64,000 nt of DNA. Source: Dactylorhiza incarnata (taxonomy: Eukaryota > Streptophyta > Magnoliopsida > Asparagales > Orchidaceae). Under the pieces are notes generated by a model. It did not search any database and was not told where the DNA came from. It worked only from the letters and a program-made list of their open reading frames with translations. The stretch lies in contig JAWHQI010000004.1 of assembly GCA_033032865.1 (NCBI GenBank), positions 19,698,001 to 19,762,000 of the forward strand. Reading direction: 5' to 3'. The translations under genes were made by a program, and so were the position numbers. This document shows positions 10,460 through 21,930 of this stretch, piece after piece. Position 1 is the first letter of the stretch. Each line of letters opens with the position of its first letter.

Positions 10460-11289
10460 AAGAGATGTAATTTTTCCCTTTTGAATTTTTTTTGTAAGGT
10501 GAGACTCGCCCCCAACTATATAAACTATTTTTTGTGTAATTAATTGAAAAATTACTCCTAAGTCTTGCCTTTATTTTTTGCTTTTCTCGCTTTCAATTGC
10601 TTACGTGCTCGCGTCTCGATGACACGCGCCATGCGCACACCTGCTCTTTGCTCACACACTTGTTGACTCGCGCGTGCATACTGGCATAAATACGCATTCG
10701 CATCCTGGCATGCACCCCCGCGCACCAATGAACTGATTGAACACCCGCTTACTCGCCCCTCTTCGTAAGACTTAACCAAAATTTCCCTTTGCATTTGTTC
10801 CAACAAGGTTCTTGCCTGCGAGCCCTTCGCCGAGGCAAATGCCCATTCTGGTAGGCTCGTTACTTGCTTTCTCTTTCACATGCTTCCGCTTTCGCCAATC
10901 GACATATACTTGTTAACTGTCTGTACTTACTCGCCCACCACCACTCACGCTTTCACAATTGATGTGTTTGCATCAACTACTGGCTTATACTCGCACACCA
11001 TCACTCGCACTTTCGCGAGTGTTGTGCGTTTGCCGATTTCTTAGGACTCGGGTGGCCATGAAAATTCTACCGAGACCGCAATTTTGCTGAGAGCCTCCTC
11101 TGCTGGGGCCACACGCATCACTGTCGAGCGAGTGCCTTTTCGGGCGAGTGCCTCCTCTACTTGGGCCACTCGCGTATTTGACCCTTGAGATTTTTCCCTT
11201 CTCATATTTTCCTTACCTTCCTGCCATCGGTTGAGTCTGCTGTCCTCTCAGCTGTGTGAGAGCCTGACCGTGTCGTCTCCATGAGAGCT
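10460..11289. other. 3' flank of pseudogene, no gene seen
   Basis: Non-coding sequence with scattered 'actcgc' and 'cactttcgc' words, probably the 3' untranslated part of the same transposon. Nothing else is supported. Confidence 0.4.
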
Positions 11290-11913
11290 TATTGCCTTGG
11301 GCCCAGTACCACCTTTACCTTTGACAGCCTCTCCAGAGATCAACCTGACCCACCGTCTAATGAGAGCCCTACAGCCGAATCGATCTAGGGCACTCCAGCC
11401 CATACTTTCCCTAGCCAGCCTCTCTAGAGATCAACCTGACCCATCGTCTAATGAGAGCCCGACAACGGAATCGATCCGGGGCACTCCAGCTCAAACTCTC
11501 CATAGCCAACCTCTCCAGAGATCAACCTGACCCACCGTCTATTGAGAGCCCGGCAGCAGAATCGATCTGGGGCAGTCCATCTCAAACTTTCCTTAGCCAG
11601 TCTCTCTAGAGATCAACCTGACCCACCGTCTAATGAGAGCCCAGCAGCGGAATCGATCTGGGCATTCCCGCTCAAACTTTCTTTAGTCAGCCTCTCCAGA
11701 GATCAACCTGACCCACCGTCTAATGAGAGCCTGACAGCGTAATCGATCTGCGGCACTCTAGCTCAAACTTTCCCTAGCCAGCCTCTCAAAAGATAAACCT
11801 GACCCACCGTCTAATGAGTGCCCGACAGCGGAATCGATCTGGGGCATTCTAGCTCAAACTTTCCTTAGCCAGCCTCTCTAGAGATCAACCTGACCCACTA
11901 TCTAATGAGAGCC
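11290..11913. repeat. 91-bp tandem array, left part
   Basis: About seven units with a period of 91 bp, set by CAACCTGACCCACCGTCTA starts at 11341, 11432, 11523, 11614 and on. The array breaks at 11913 (GAGCC), where E3 begins, and resumes in phase at 26949. Confidence 0.9.
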
Positions 11914-12087
11914 TGTTGGGAAAAGCTCCTTTGATTTAACTTAACAAATTATCTAAAAAGTGATTTTATCCCTTAGGTTAAATTACCCATTGTATAGTGA
12001 GGGTAATCTAGTCATTAGATGTCTTAGGATGTCACACTCAACCTAGGGTATCAAGACCATATCAAGAGAAGTACAATTTGGGCAAAG

Positions 12088-12520
12088 TTAATTGTTGCAT
12101 CGAATAGAAATCGACGCAACATCGAGTTTTTGTCGACGCTACTCTAACAATAAGTCAAAGCAACTCACTCCTTCTGTCGGAGTAGATCAAGTCAATTCTA
12201 CGCCGAATAGATATCGATGTAGAGACCATGGACTTGTCAAAGTACCTAGAGCAGTCGACGCGGCTTCTACTTCAACTCAGCGTAGAAGAAAGAGTCTGTC
12301 GAAGCCATCTGAAGTCGACGCAACATCAAGTACCATTCGACGCAAATGATGATGTTCAGAGTTAAGCTTTCAAATCGACGCTTACATCGATAAGATATCG
12401 ATGCAATGCTAACAAGCAGACTTGAATCAGAGTAAGAACGAATTCGAAGCTGCTCCTACAAGGAATCAAAGGTGTGTCGATAAGAGAGGAAGTGAACTTG
12501 ACGCTACGTCAAATACAGTA
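12088..12520 (+). promoter_or_regulatory. E3 LTR inverted-repeat cluster (TCGACG type)
   Basis: Repeated short arms such as GTTGCATCGA facing TCGACGCAAC, and CATCGAT-aagat-ATCGATG. A weak TATA-like AATAAAAG is at 12748-12755, farther away than in the other families. Confidence 0.5.
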
Positions 12521-13064
12521 TGGACCCTCTCTCATGGCCCACAATACTGAAGACCGTTCTCCAACGGCTTATTAATTGCCTCAAATAGAAAGAAGAATTA
12601 AAGGAGGACAGAAAAGCTTTTTGGAAACAAGCTTACAGTTGGTGGATGGGTCGTGAATTAAAGAAGGAAAGGAAGAGAAATTGTCTAGTGAAAATTACCT
12701 TTTCAGGACCTACCAGAAAAGGAAATTAATTCAAACTAAAGAGGGACAATAAAAGGGAGAAGTAAAAAGAGAAACTCAGAGCATTCATCACAATCGGCTA
12801 AACTTTTTCAATTAGGGCTTCCTCTTCTTCTTCCTCCTAGAACCCTAATAGAGAAAATAGAGTGAAGAAACAAGAACTGCTCTCCCTCTCTTAGAACAGA
12901 ACAACAAAAGGCTGCTCATCATCAATATCATATAGCAGACAAAAGGAAGAAAAAGGATATGACAATCATAGCTCCTGCAAAACATCACAATCATAAGCAG
13001 GAGTTCATCATCAGCATATCCAGTGAAAAGAATAAAGAAGCTGTTCTTTAGATAGGCTTCATAA

Positions 13065-13255
13065 GAATTCTAAAAACAGAATTCTGTTCCTCCCTCTTCT
13101 TATTTCTCATTCTCATTCCCAACTATAAAAAAGTTTCAGAATCCCTCTTCCAAAAGATTCAGTGGTTCAAGATCTTCTTATCAAAAGATCTGGTTGGTTT
13201 ATGATCTTCTTATCAAAAGATCATTGGTTCTAAGAGTCTCCTTGTCAAAAGACTC
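13065..13255 (+). repeat. E3 LTR hairpin array with varying arms
   Basis: Four units share a loop like TTCTTATCAAAA but have different complementary arms: GAATC/GATTC (13139), AGATC/GATCT (13170), TGATC/GATCA (13202) and GAGTC/GACTC (13234). A fifth hairpin, GAATTCT/AGAATTC, lies at 13065-13084. Confidence 0.75.
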
Positions 13256-13565
13256 AGGCAGATGTGGTCCATTCCTACCAGGTGGTAGAAGAGAGGACTA
13301 CCCATATTTTTGGGAATCTCTATAAAATCTTTGTGTCTTCTGGTTGCTTATTTTCTGTGCTGTCCCATATAGTTTACTTTTTCTTTTGCTGCTTTTCTTG
13401 CTTTACTTAAACAACTTGTGTTTTATTCTGTGTGTGGAATTGTAGAGCATAACACTTAGTGTTTTTATTGTATTTGCACAAATAGGATAGAAATATTTTT
13501 AAATCTCTATTCACCCCCCCCCCCCCTCTAGAGTATATCTCAAGGGCACACTGTGCACTTTCAAT

Positions 13566-13580
13566 TGGTATCAGAGGGAG
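13566..13580 (+). other. E3 primer-binding site
   Basis: TGGTATCAGAGGGAG follows the LTR after two bases. It is a near match to the initiator-Met tRNA complement used by plant copia elements. Confidence 0.8.
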
Positions 13581-13663
13581 GTTGATCATTACAAGGTTAA
13601 CACCTTCATCAAAAAGACCTCCTGCACTTATTTCTATATTACAAATTTTTTTTATAAAGAAAA

Positions 13664-15557
13664 TGAGTACTAAGTATTATGCTCAAGACCCCCTGTGTGT
13701 AACTTGAATAAGTTCACACTATGGAATGCCAGAATAAGGCTATATATGAATTCCATTGATGAAGACATCTATAATGTTCTTCTTACAGGTCCTCGAGCTC
13801 CAGTCAGACAAAAGGCAGGAGAATCTTCAACAACTGAGGCTGTCCGAAGAAATGAGTAGATAGACGCTGAGAAGAAGTTCAAGATATGTGATGCCAAGAC
13901 CATGAACATTTTGGTTTCAACAATGTGAGATGACATCTTCCAGAACGTTGTTGAATGCTAATCAACTTAAGATATCTGGGATTCTCTCACTAGAATGGTG
14001 GAAGGATGCTCAAATGAAAGAAAGGACAGAAAGTCCCTTCTCATATCCCAGTATAAGAACTTTCAGAAGAAAGGTGAAGAATATGTTGCTGATATGTATG
14101 ACAGATTCAGCATTATCATTAATGAGCTCAGAGGCCTGGACAAGGAGATATCATTGACTGAAATTAATGATAAAATCCTCATGTGCTTCGCTAGCTCGTG
14201 TGATTCAAGGATCTAGACAATCAGAGAGTCCAGGTTCCGCAGAGAAATCTCTACTGAAGCTTTGCTAGGAAAGCTTAAGTCATATGAGATGTTACTAAAG
14301 AACAGAGCTGAATCAGAAGAAAAGGAAACCACCCCAGCTCCTATCCAAAGGAGCCATGCTCTGAAAGCTTCTGAAGGAGAGCCCTCTACTCCTAAAGATG
14401 AGATGTTCAATCTCCTTGCAAGAAGATTCAATAAATGGGTCAAGACAGAAGACTCAAGGAGAAGAGAAAGAGGCTTAAGGCCTAGGTATGATAAAACTCC
14501 AAAGAAGGAGATTATCTGGTTTACTTGCAACAGACCAGTACACATAGCTCCTGAATGCCCACAAGAACAAAGGGACAGAAGAAGCAAAAAGGATGAAAAG
14601 AAGAAGAAGAAGCCTTTCAAAGGGAAAGACAAGAAGAAAGCCAAAGTCTTTATTGCTGAAACATGGAGTGACTCAGAAGCAGAGTTTAGCTCCTAATCAT
14701 CTGAAAGAGATGATGAAGTAGAAGCAGAAGTAGCTTGCATTATGGCACTAGGGATGTCATCAGATGGAGAGGAACAGGTATCAGTATTTGATGATTTTGA
14801 TTTTAGTTCATATGATTTTAAAACCAGTTTTAAAGATTTCTGTATTGATCACCTTAGGGTAGAAAGAGAATTAGACACAACTAGAACTGAATTAGAAAAC
14901 CTTAAACAAGATGACATATACCTAAGAAATCAAGACATAACAAATTAAATTAATAATAAAGAGTCAGAATTGATTGAACTTAGAAAAGAAAACATAAAGC
15001 TAAAAGAAGAGCTATCAAAGGCAAAGGCCTTTGAGGACTCACTCAATGGGAGGAGTCAGAAGCTCAAAGACATCACAAAAAATCTCTCTATGAGGTTAAA
15101 TCACCTAGGATTAGGAGCAGTGCCCTCCACTAGCACAGAAGCACCTAGGAAATCTGCCTAGAAAAATCCAGTGTCTTTTGTTAGACCTAGTGAGTATCAA
15201 CCAAGTGAGAAAAATACATCATCTAAGGGTAAGTCTAGTAGTTATCCAGAAGGGATAGATGAACCTAATAAAGTAAGTCAGAATAAGAAAGAAAAACCCT
15301 TCAGCAAGAATAAAGTAGGGAAATTAAATAACCTCAACCAAAAGGTTAAAGCAAAACCTATGGTAATAAAACATTCTGCTGATCTTCATTATTTAGATAC
15401 ATTATATACTCATTTCAAGTATCAAAATTATAGGTTTGGGAAACCCATTCCTTATCATCCAAAAGGGTATCATGAAAGACCCTTCTATTCCTTCATTGAA
15501 CCCTACAATGGTAAAAGCAAAGGGCCCAAGGTAACCTGGGTTCCTTCTAATGTTTGA
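13664..15557 (+). pseudogene. E3 gag pseudogene
   Basis: From ATG 13664 a frameshift near the start is followed by one main frame to the TGA at 15555-15557. The N-half is of the copia Gag (UBN2-like) type, recognisable by LTRMVEGCSNERKDRKSLL and VADMYDRFSIIINEL. It contains stops of several kinds. The zinc knuckle at about 14519 reads WFTCNRPVHIAPEC, with the first Cys lost. A Lys/Glu-rich coiled coil and a WVPSNV end follow, as in long Sirevirus Gags. Right after the stop, TTTACTTGTGCAG|G resembles a splice acceptor, as at the gag-pol junction of E7. Confidence 0.75.
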
Positions 15558-16263
15558 TTTACTTGTGCAGGGTAAGGAAGGGGACTATCTAGGAGATAGT
15601 AAGAAAAGGAATAAAGAACTAAACTCAATCAAGGGATTACTACTTCTCTTAATTCCCTTGTTATCTTTATAGTTCATAAAATTATTATCATAAACTCTAC
15701 TTTCAATAAATATAATTGCTGGGAAAAACAGCAAGAATTTTCTAAGGAAATGGATCTGTTCATTCATAGGTGCGTCGAATAGAAGTCGACATACCATCGT
15801 CTTCAACTCGATGTTAGCGTCAAGAAGCACTCAGAGTGGATAATTCGAATAGAATTTGATGCAGTGTCAAGTTCATATCGATGCATGCGTCGACTCAATG
15901 GTCGCTGCTAAAGGTCGAGGTAGCATCGATTGGAAATCGACGCAATATCGACAGAATTACGTTGACTTAAGGTCTGCTGAACTATCTCGAAGTTAAGTCG
16001 AATGCTAGTTGACGCAATGTCGATACAACAACGGGCACAGAATTGCCTCTAGAAGCAATCTCGACACAGCTTTGCGCGCTAAATAATAAGTTTTATCGAC
16101 TGTGCATCGACCTAAACCCTAAGTTACGGTGATTCATCTCCTTTAAAGCAATTACAGCGTCGAGATCATTGCGCTTTCGAATTTTCCTCTCCTTGCTTTC
16201 TTGCTCTCCCGTGCCTCTCTCTCTCTCTCATTTTTCTATGTGTTTGCAGGTACCTTCAATCAA
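15558..16263 (+). promoter_or_regulatory. E3 internal inverted-repeat module upstream of ORF3
   Basis: Pol is missing. From about 15770 to 16110 the same TCGACG-type repeats as in the LTR reappear (CGTCGAATAGAAGTCGAC and relatives). A CT-rich leader and a TTTGCAG acceptor-like site precede the ORF3 ATG. This looks like a second copy of the LTR promoter module, possibly driving ORF3 (inference). Confidence 0.5.
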
Positions 16264-18024
16264 ATGGAACCACCCAAGATCAACTCTGGGTTTGACATCG
16301 ATATGGACTCATTCGGTGCAGCGACAGATAACTTCAAAGCCATTCTTGGCTTATTTCAGGAAGCTGGCCTAACCAATCTTATCTCCACAAGGTGTAAGAT
16401 TCTAGATATGGAACTTGCAGAATTCAAGGACGGTGTCCATGTTGCAGATGATGGGTCCCTTCAAGGGACAATTTCTGGACAAGATATCAGCATAACTGAT
16501 GAATTTCACTCCCAAACATTTGATATATTTACTGGGAGTGACTTAGAAGAATTGACAGGAGAAGAGACAAAGAATGTCCTGGAGATCATGCAATTCAAGA
16601 AAGACAGACCTATAAATCTGAAGAAGATCGACTTGGGAGAAGAGTACAGGTTCCTGGCTGACCTAGTTGGGAAGGTTTTATTGTGCAAAATCTCAGCTCA
16701 TGATGCAATTCCAAAGCAGTAGCTACAGATTATGGGCGCTCTTGTCCTCAAGAAAAAGATAAACTGGGGAAAGTTATTCCTGAGAATGATTGGGCACAAA
16801 TATGCCCACAAAGAAAATGCTTACATGAGAATAATGATCCAAATGCTCTTCCAACACTATCCAAGCATCTGCAAATCCAAAGGAGTTCCCATACCTCCTG
16901 GTAAAAGGATAAATATTGGAATCTTTTCCAAGTGGACCAGGCAGATTCTAAAGCCTGGTCAGTCTGCACCTTCTTCTCCTCCCTCTCCTCCTCAATAGGA
17001 TAATGTTTCAGATCTCCCAAGAGATGATGTTCATGCACAACCCTCTCCTCAACAGCAAAATCGTCAGTCCACCTCAGCCACTGCAGTTCCTGATTCAACC
17101 CCTCTCATTCCATCTCAACAACACCACCACCACCACCAACAACAATAGCAACAACAACAAATCCCTCAATCCATATCTTCCACTTCTACCCCATATTCTC
17201 ACTTTGATCCACCTCCACCACCATCTATTCATATCTCACCTAAAATCTACCATGCTCTCTCCCCTATCCAAAAAGATTTCCCTCCATCACCTCCTCCATC
17301 TACCTCTCATATCCCTCCAGTTGACCTTGAGCAGGTCATCTCCAAGGCAGTTGGTCTTGTCTCCTCTACCTTTGCAGACCTAATGGGATCTCAGGCAAGA
17401 AAGTTTGACAGGAAGTATTCACAAATGGAGGCTGTATTATTAGATTCTAAAATATCCTTCCGGAGTCTCAAGGATTTTATGTCTTCCTCCATGCTCACAA
17501 AAGATTTCCTAACCTCTCTAGCCAGCAAGGTTAAGAAGGGGGAGAACATTCTGGAGGAAGAAAGGCCTGTCCTGAAGGAAGAAAGGTATGTCCTAGAGAT
17601 GGGTGGCCATACTAATGACTCTCCTACTCCTGACAAACTTACTACCTTCCAATGTGCACAGGTCCAGGGGGAGCCTGCACCAGAAAAGCTGAATGAAGAG
17701 CCTGCCCCAGTAAATCAGGGGGAGCCTGCACCAGAAAAGCTAAATGAGGAAATAGCAGCAGTAGATTGGGGGGAGCTCCCAGATACTCAAGGGGAGCATG
17801 CTCCAGTAATTCAGGGGGAACATTAAGATGAAAATTTGCTGGATGAGGTGGCAAAGGTGGCCAAGGAAGCTGTGGATATTGCCGACCTGAATGCTCAACT
17901 TGACAATGCTGTAGAAAAAGTAACAATGTCCCTTGAAGAGGATGAGCCCTTGCATATTGCTCCATGGAAATTTGTTCCAAAAGTATTTTGCAGGAAAAGA
18001 AGAACTCCTGAGAAGGAGCAATGA
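16264..18024 (+). pseudogene. E3 third ORF (post-pol, unknown function)
   Basis: From ATG 16264 one frame runs 586 codons to 18024, broken by four stops: TAG 16720, TAG 16996, TAG 17146 (inside a poly-Gln run) and TAA 17824. Every one could be a C-to-T change at a Gln codon. The N-terminal 250 residues are globular; the INWGKLFLRMI region recalls the plant 'putative transposon protein' domain found in retrotransposon accessory ORFs (weak resemblance). Then come His/Gln/Pro-rich sequence, Glu-rich repeats of a GEPAPEKLNEE kind, and a short coiled coil. It sits between the gag remnant and the polypurine tract, where env-like ORFs of Sireviruses lie. I see no convincing signal peptide or membrane anchor. 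Confidence 0.6.
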
Positions 18025-18219
18025 AGCTCAAGGATTCTGTAAAGTCTTATTCTTCCTAGAAAACAGCCATGGAGATCTATATATTTCATGACAATTGAAT
18101 GATATGGCCTGTGATTTCAGTCTGTCACTTTCTTATGTCTATGCTGTCGTGAATGTATTTTTGTTTATATAAAAGGAATGCGTAAAATCACTTTAATCAA
18201 TATGTAAAATTTGTTAAGA
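18025..18219 (+). other. E3 3' untranslated region
   Basis: Short non-coding stretch between ORF3 and the purine tract; no feature recognised. Confidence 0.5.
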
Positions 18220-18234
18220 TAAATAGGGGGAGAT
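18220..18234 (+). other. E3 polypurine tract
   Basis: GATAAATAGGGGGAGAT abuts the 3' LTR. E11 has AAATAGGGGGAGAT in the same place. Confidence 0.8.
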
Positions 18235-19058
18235 TGTTGGGTAACTCCTTTGATTTAACTTAACAAATTATCTAAAAAGTGATTGTATCCCTTAGGTTGA
18301 ATTACCCATTGTATAGTGAGGGTAATCTGGTCATTAGATATCTTAGGATGTCACAATCAACCTAGGGTGTCAAGACCATATCAAGAGAAGCACAATTTGG
18401 GCAAAGTTAACTGTTGCGTCGAATGGAAATTGACGCAACATCGAGTTTTTGTCGACCCTACTCTGACAAGAAGTCCAAGCAACTCACTCCTTCTATTGGA
18501 GTAGATCAAGTAGATGCTACGTAGAATAGATATCGACGTAGAGACCATGGACTTGTTGAAGTACCTAGAGCAGTAGACGCAACTTCTACTTCAACTCAAT
18601 GCAGAAGAAAAAATATGTCGAAGCCATCTGAAGTCGACGCAACGTCAACTACCATTCGACGCAGATGATGAAGCTCAAAGTTAAGCTTTCAACTCGATGG
18701 TTACGTCGATAAGATATCGATGCAATGTCGACAAGTATACTTGAATCAGAGAAAGAATGAATTCGAAGCTAGTCCTACAAGGAATCGAAGGTGCGTCGAT
18801 AAGAGAGGAAGAGAACTCGACGCTACGTCGAATACAGTCTGAAAAGGAAATCTTTTCAGTTGTCATTTTGGACCCCATCTCATGGCCCACAATACTGAAG
18901 ACCGTTCTTCAACGACTCATTAATTGCCTCAAATAGAAAGATGAATTAAAATAGGACAGAAAAGCTTTCTTGGAAACAAGCTTACAGTTGGTGGACGGGT
19001 CGTGAATTAAAGAAGGAAAGGAAGAGAAATTGTCCAGTGCAAAATTCCTTTTCAGGAC
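18235..19058 (+). repeat. E3 3' LTR, left part
   Basis: Matches the 5' LTR from TGTTGGG to TTTTCAGGAC, then breaks where E4 was inserted. Confidence 0.9.
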
Positions 19059-20645
19059 TGATGAGTCCCAATATTATACACATTTTTGGACTCATCTGGG
19101 CCGATTTTCCAGTCTTTGCACTTCACTTTAGACATGTTTTCATTCCTATTTAATACTCCATGCTAAGTGCACTTCTAGGCCCCTTTTGGTGTTATTTCTT
19201 GTTCATCTTCGTTACTAGTTTTCATGCAGTGTTAAGTGCCACCTTCAGTGGCTAGGATGGTGTTGTATGCTAGAACAGGAGTCGTGCAGGTGTTCCCGGT
19301 ACAATTCTGTACAGGAACACTGCGCACGATCACTGGCTCTATCGCGCACGACCACTGGTCGTGCGCCACTGATCGTGCGCACTTAACGCCCATTTTATGA
19401 GTTCTGTCTGGCTTATCGCACGACCATTTACAATAGTGCGCACGACCACTGGTCGTGCGCCACTGGTCGTGCACCACTGGTCGTGCGCCACTGGTCGTGC
19501 GAACATGTATTTTATAATTTTCTTATCCTTCAGGCTCCGTCCAGGCAGGCGCACGATCACAGGATGCTAGTGCGCACGACCACTGGTCGTGCGCCAATGA
19601 CCGTGCGCACTGTTTATTCCAGCGCCTATAAATTATCCTGCTCGCGATTTAGGTTGGGATCGATGCATTCGTTCCGCCCAGCTCCGCCGTTTTCGCCCCT
19701 TTCGCAGGTTTTCCGCCCCCCTAGGCCTCCTCCATCACCCATGAGCTCCAAGGAGAGGTTTCTAGCCCAAAGATCGCCAACATCGAGCAAGGAGATCGCG
19801 TATCGGAGGAGATTGGATCGTCACACGAGGAAGACGAGCCATTGGGAGGAAGTGACAGCCCTCCTCTACCTCGGACGCAGTTGAAGACCGAGCTTTGACG
19901 CGGGTTGACAACCCAGCGATTCCAACCGTGAATCTTCGGCAAGGCTTCGGATGTGTTCGACTCCTTTACTCTCTTTTTCCTTCCTTGTGTTGTTGATTGT
20001 ATAAACTAGTTTCCTCTATATATTGATGATGTGTGCTATGAACAATATTGCTTAATGTTTATTTCATTTATTTGGAATCATTTAGTTCATATGTGCTTAT
20101 TGAGGTGCGCCACCATCTAATTTCCATTCCACCATTGTGTTCGGTGCTACACTAGCAATTGCTACTGGCGTGCTTGTCGACGAGGTGCTTGCAACCCTCA
20201 CTCCGTTAGCCTACTCATCCATCCGCCTACCGAAGCGTGGCATCGCGGCCCGTACTCCATCCCGCCTAACGAAGCAGCGCGCTCAAGGCCTGCATAATTC
20301 AATTCCGCTAGCCTACTCGCCCATCCGCCCAACGAAGTAGTGCGTTCAAGGCCTACGTAGTTTTCCATTCCGCCAAGCGAAGCATTGCATAGCGGCATTG
20401 CATAGGAGTAGTCGATAGCTTTTATTTTACTTTGCAAAACCAATCCACCCACCTTCGTGAACATCGACCTAAGGACTTCAATCTCAAGTCCTTCCTCGAT
20501 AATAAACTCCACCTTACTATGTTCCTTTGAGATTCGATACTCGGGGATTACTCCTCATTTTATATTACTTGAACGATCGGTACACTGTCGTTTCATGTCG
20601 CAGTCGAGCTACCGCCTATAGCGGTGTGTGAGATTCGCGCCATCA
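19059..20645 (+). repeat. E4 5' LTR
   Basis: Begins with a 9-bp inverted repeat, GATGAGTCC facing GGACTCATC. It contains the GCGCACGACCA/TGGTCGTGCGC cluster, TATAAATT at 19627, and a degenerate array of CCATCCGCCTACCGAAGCG units (20215-20400). The exact end is uncertain because the 3' copy is truncated. Confidence 0.8.
19318..19634 (+). promoter_or_regulatory. E4 LTR palindrome cluster and TATA box
   Basis: Several near-perfect palindromes with arms GCGCACGACCA and TGGTCGTGCGC around a single C, plus half sites, end 20-30 bases before TATAAATT (19627-19634). The 5' LTR has two more GCCACTGGTCGTGC half-units (around 19450-19500) than the 3' LTR. Confidence 0.75.
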
Positions 20646-20651
20646 AGTTTT

Positions 20652-20669
20652 TGGCGCCGTTGCCGGGGA
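20652..20669 (+). other. E4 primer-binding site (tRNA-Asp type)
   Basis: TGGCGCCGTTGCCGGGGA, the primer-binding motif of Athila/Tat elements, follows a short ATCAAGTTT spacer. The same spacer and site occur in E12 at 62374. Confidence 0.9.
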
Positions 20670-20859
20670 ACACATTCGTGTGAGTTTTCTGGAGAGGGAG
20701 AACCTGAGAGAGAAGCCTTTCCATTTGTAAATTGCATTTCTTTGTTTTATTTCTTTTTATTCCATTTTCCTGTTTTAATTAGGTTGCTTTAGTAATTTTT
20801 GTTAGGTGTAGTATTTTGCACAATAGCATTTTTATTTTGAATCGTATTATCTTCACACT

Positions 20860-21930
20860 ATGTGGGCACATCTTAATTTCCGTTGCCGTTGGTGTGGAGC
20901 TACCTCCCACTCTAGTGATGAATGTCCTACGGAGAATAGTAGGCATAAGTCTTATAGCCCAGCATATGGAGCACCGACTTCGTCTGATACTCCATATGGT
21001 GCGCGTAAGTCTTATGGCTACTCTGCTGAGCCTTTACCGTCTTACTTCTTTTCGGCTTCAGCACCCGCTGTGCCAAAGAAGCCCGCTAGGCAGTGCCGGT
21101 TTTGTCGGAGCACTGATCATGTCTTGAAGGACTTTGCCGAGTATCTTCGCCAATTGGATGAGGATGACGAGCCGGATATCCGGATCGTCCCAACTCCTAA
21201 CTCTGGTGGCACACCTTCAACATCTGGTTTTGTGTCTTTGCCACCTTCACATCTTGAAGGGTATGGCGTTGACACAGTCACCGGATGTGTGGCCGATCTG
21301 GGCACCGACACTACTGAGCCTATTCTCCCAGTGCATCCACCACCCCTAGTGGATTCAATTCTTTGTGAGGAATCGGTGCTCGAATTTTATCCGAGCACTA
21401 CTCCTCCCCCTGTTGTGCATACTGCTTTCGTCTCTGACGACATTGTTGAGGATGTGTCGCGGGATGAGGCTGGCGATTTATGTGTTATGCCTGCTCCTAT
21501 GGTGGAGGAAGTCTAATTCTTGGGCATGGCCACTGTCGATCCCGCCGAGCCTTGCGGCATTGATGACAATGCAAACATTATTTTACTTCCCCAACCTGAT
21601 GGGAGTGAGACCGGGATCACTCCCCCGATTGATGTTTATTTATGTTCTTCGTCTTCTTTATTTCTTGATCCCCTTCCTTCATCTGAGTCTGTGCAGGTTG
21701 AATCTTCACAGGTACTTCAGGAGGACTTGGAGATTTTTGTTCAAGTCAATGATGAGAGCATCCTTTCATGTGAGGAGGATTACTCCCCCTCCGTTGAGGA
21801 AGCTCCACTCATTGCCTTCGCCTCCTGCTGTCTCCCTGTTGACAACACCTTGCTAGGCAAGGTTGTGTTTGGTGAGTTGAGTGAGGATACCCCCTCTCTT
21901 CTTATCTTCTGTTTCCTCTACCTGCGTTAA
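20860..21930 (+). pseudogene. E4 zinc-knuckle ORF, one stop
   Basis: ATG 20860 opens a 356-codon frame interrupted once by TAA 21514-21516 (a Gln codon with C to T would explain it). Residues 9-22 form a CX2CX4HX4C knuckle (CRWCGATSHSSDEC). A second one at about residue 79 (CRFCRSTDHVLKDF) has Phe in place of the last Cys. The rest is acidic and Pro/Ser-rich, with no protease, reverse transcriptase or integrase motif. It is probably the nucleocapsid-like C-part of an Athila Gag, detached from its capsid domain and placed just after the primer site. Role: nucleic-acid binding (inference). Confidence 0.6.

Larger units (their letters stand above)
11914..13563 (+). repeat. E3 5' LTR
   Basis: 1650 bp, TGTTGGG...TTTCA. 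It contains TCGACG-type inverted repeats (12088-12520), a hairpin array (13065-13255) and a TTCA(C13)TCTAG tract near the end, against C6 in the 3' LTR. Confidence 0.9.

Noticed and set aside
12092..12349. 85-codon ORF in the E3 LTR
   Set aside because: Lies in the inverted-repeat cluster upstream of the leader; no similarity; not preserved in the 3' LTR.
17003..17383. 126-codon ORF rich in His, Leu and Ser
   Set aside because: Out-of-frame shadow of E3 ORF3, whose true frame there is Gln/Pro-rich.
16264..18024. E3 ORF3 as a retroviral envelope gene
   Set aside because: Position fits, but no signal peptide, membrane anchor or Cys pattern is visible; kept as unknown ORF3.
19059..19110. Hammerhead ribozyme suggested by CTGATGAGTCC at the E4 and E13 LTR start (GAAAC precedes it at 62668)
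   Set aside because: After stem II (GTCC/GGAC) the sequence is TCATC rather than GAAA, and no cleavage triplet with stems I and III is found; it is a simple 9-bp inverted repeat at the LTR end.
20137..20512. ORFs over CCATCCGCC...GAAGCG repeats (both strands, repeated at 25599-25974 and again in E13)
   Set aside because: Degenerate tandem repeats in the Athila-like LTR; no domain.
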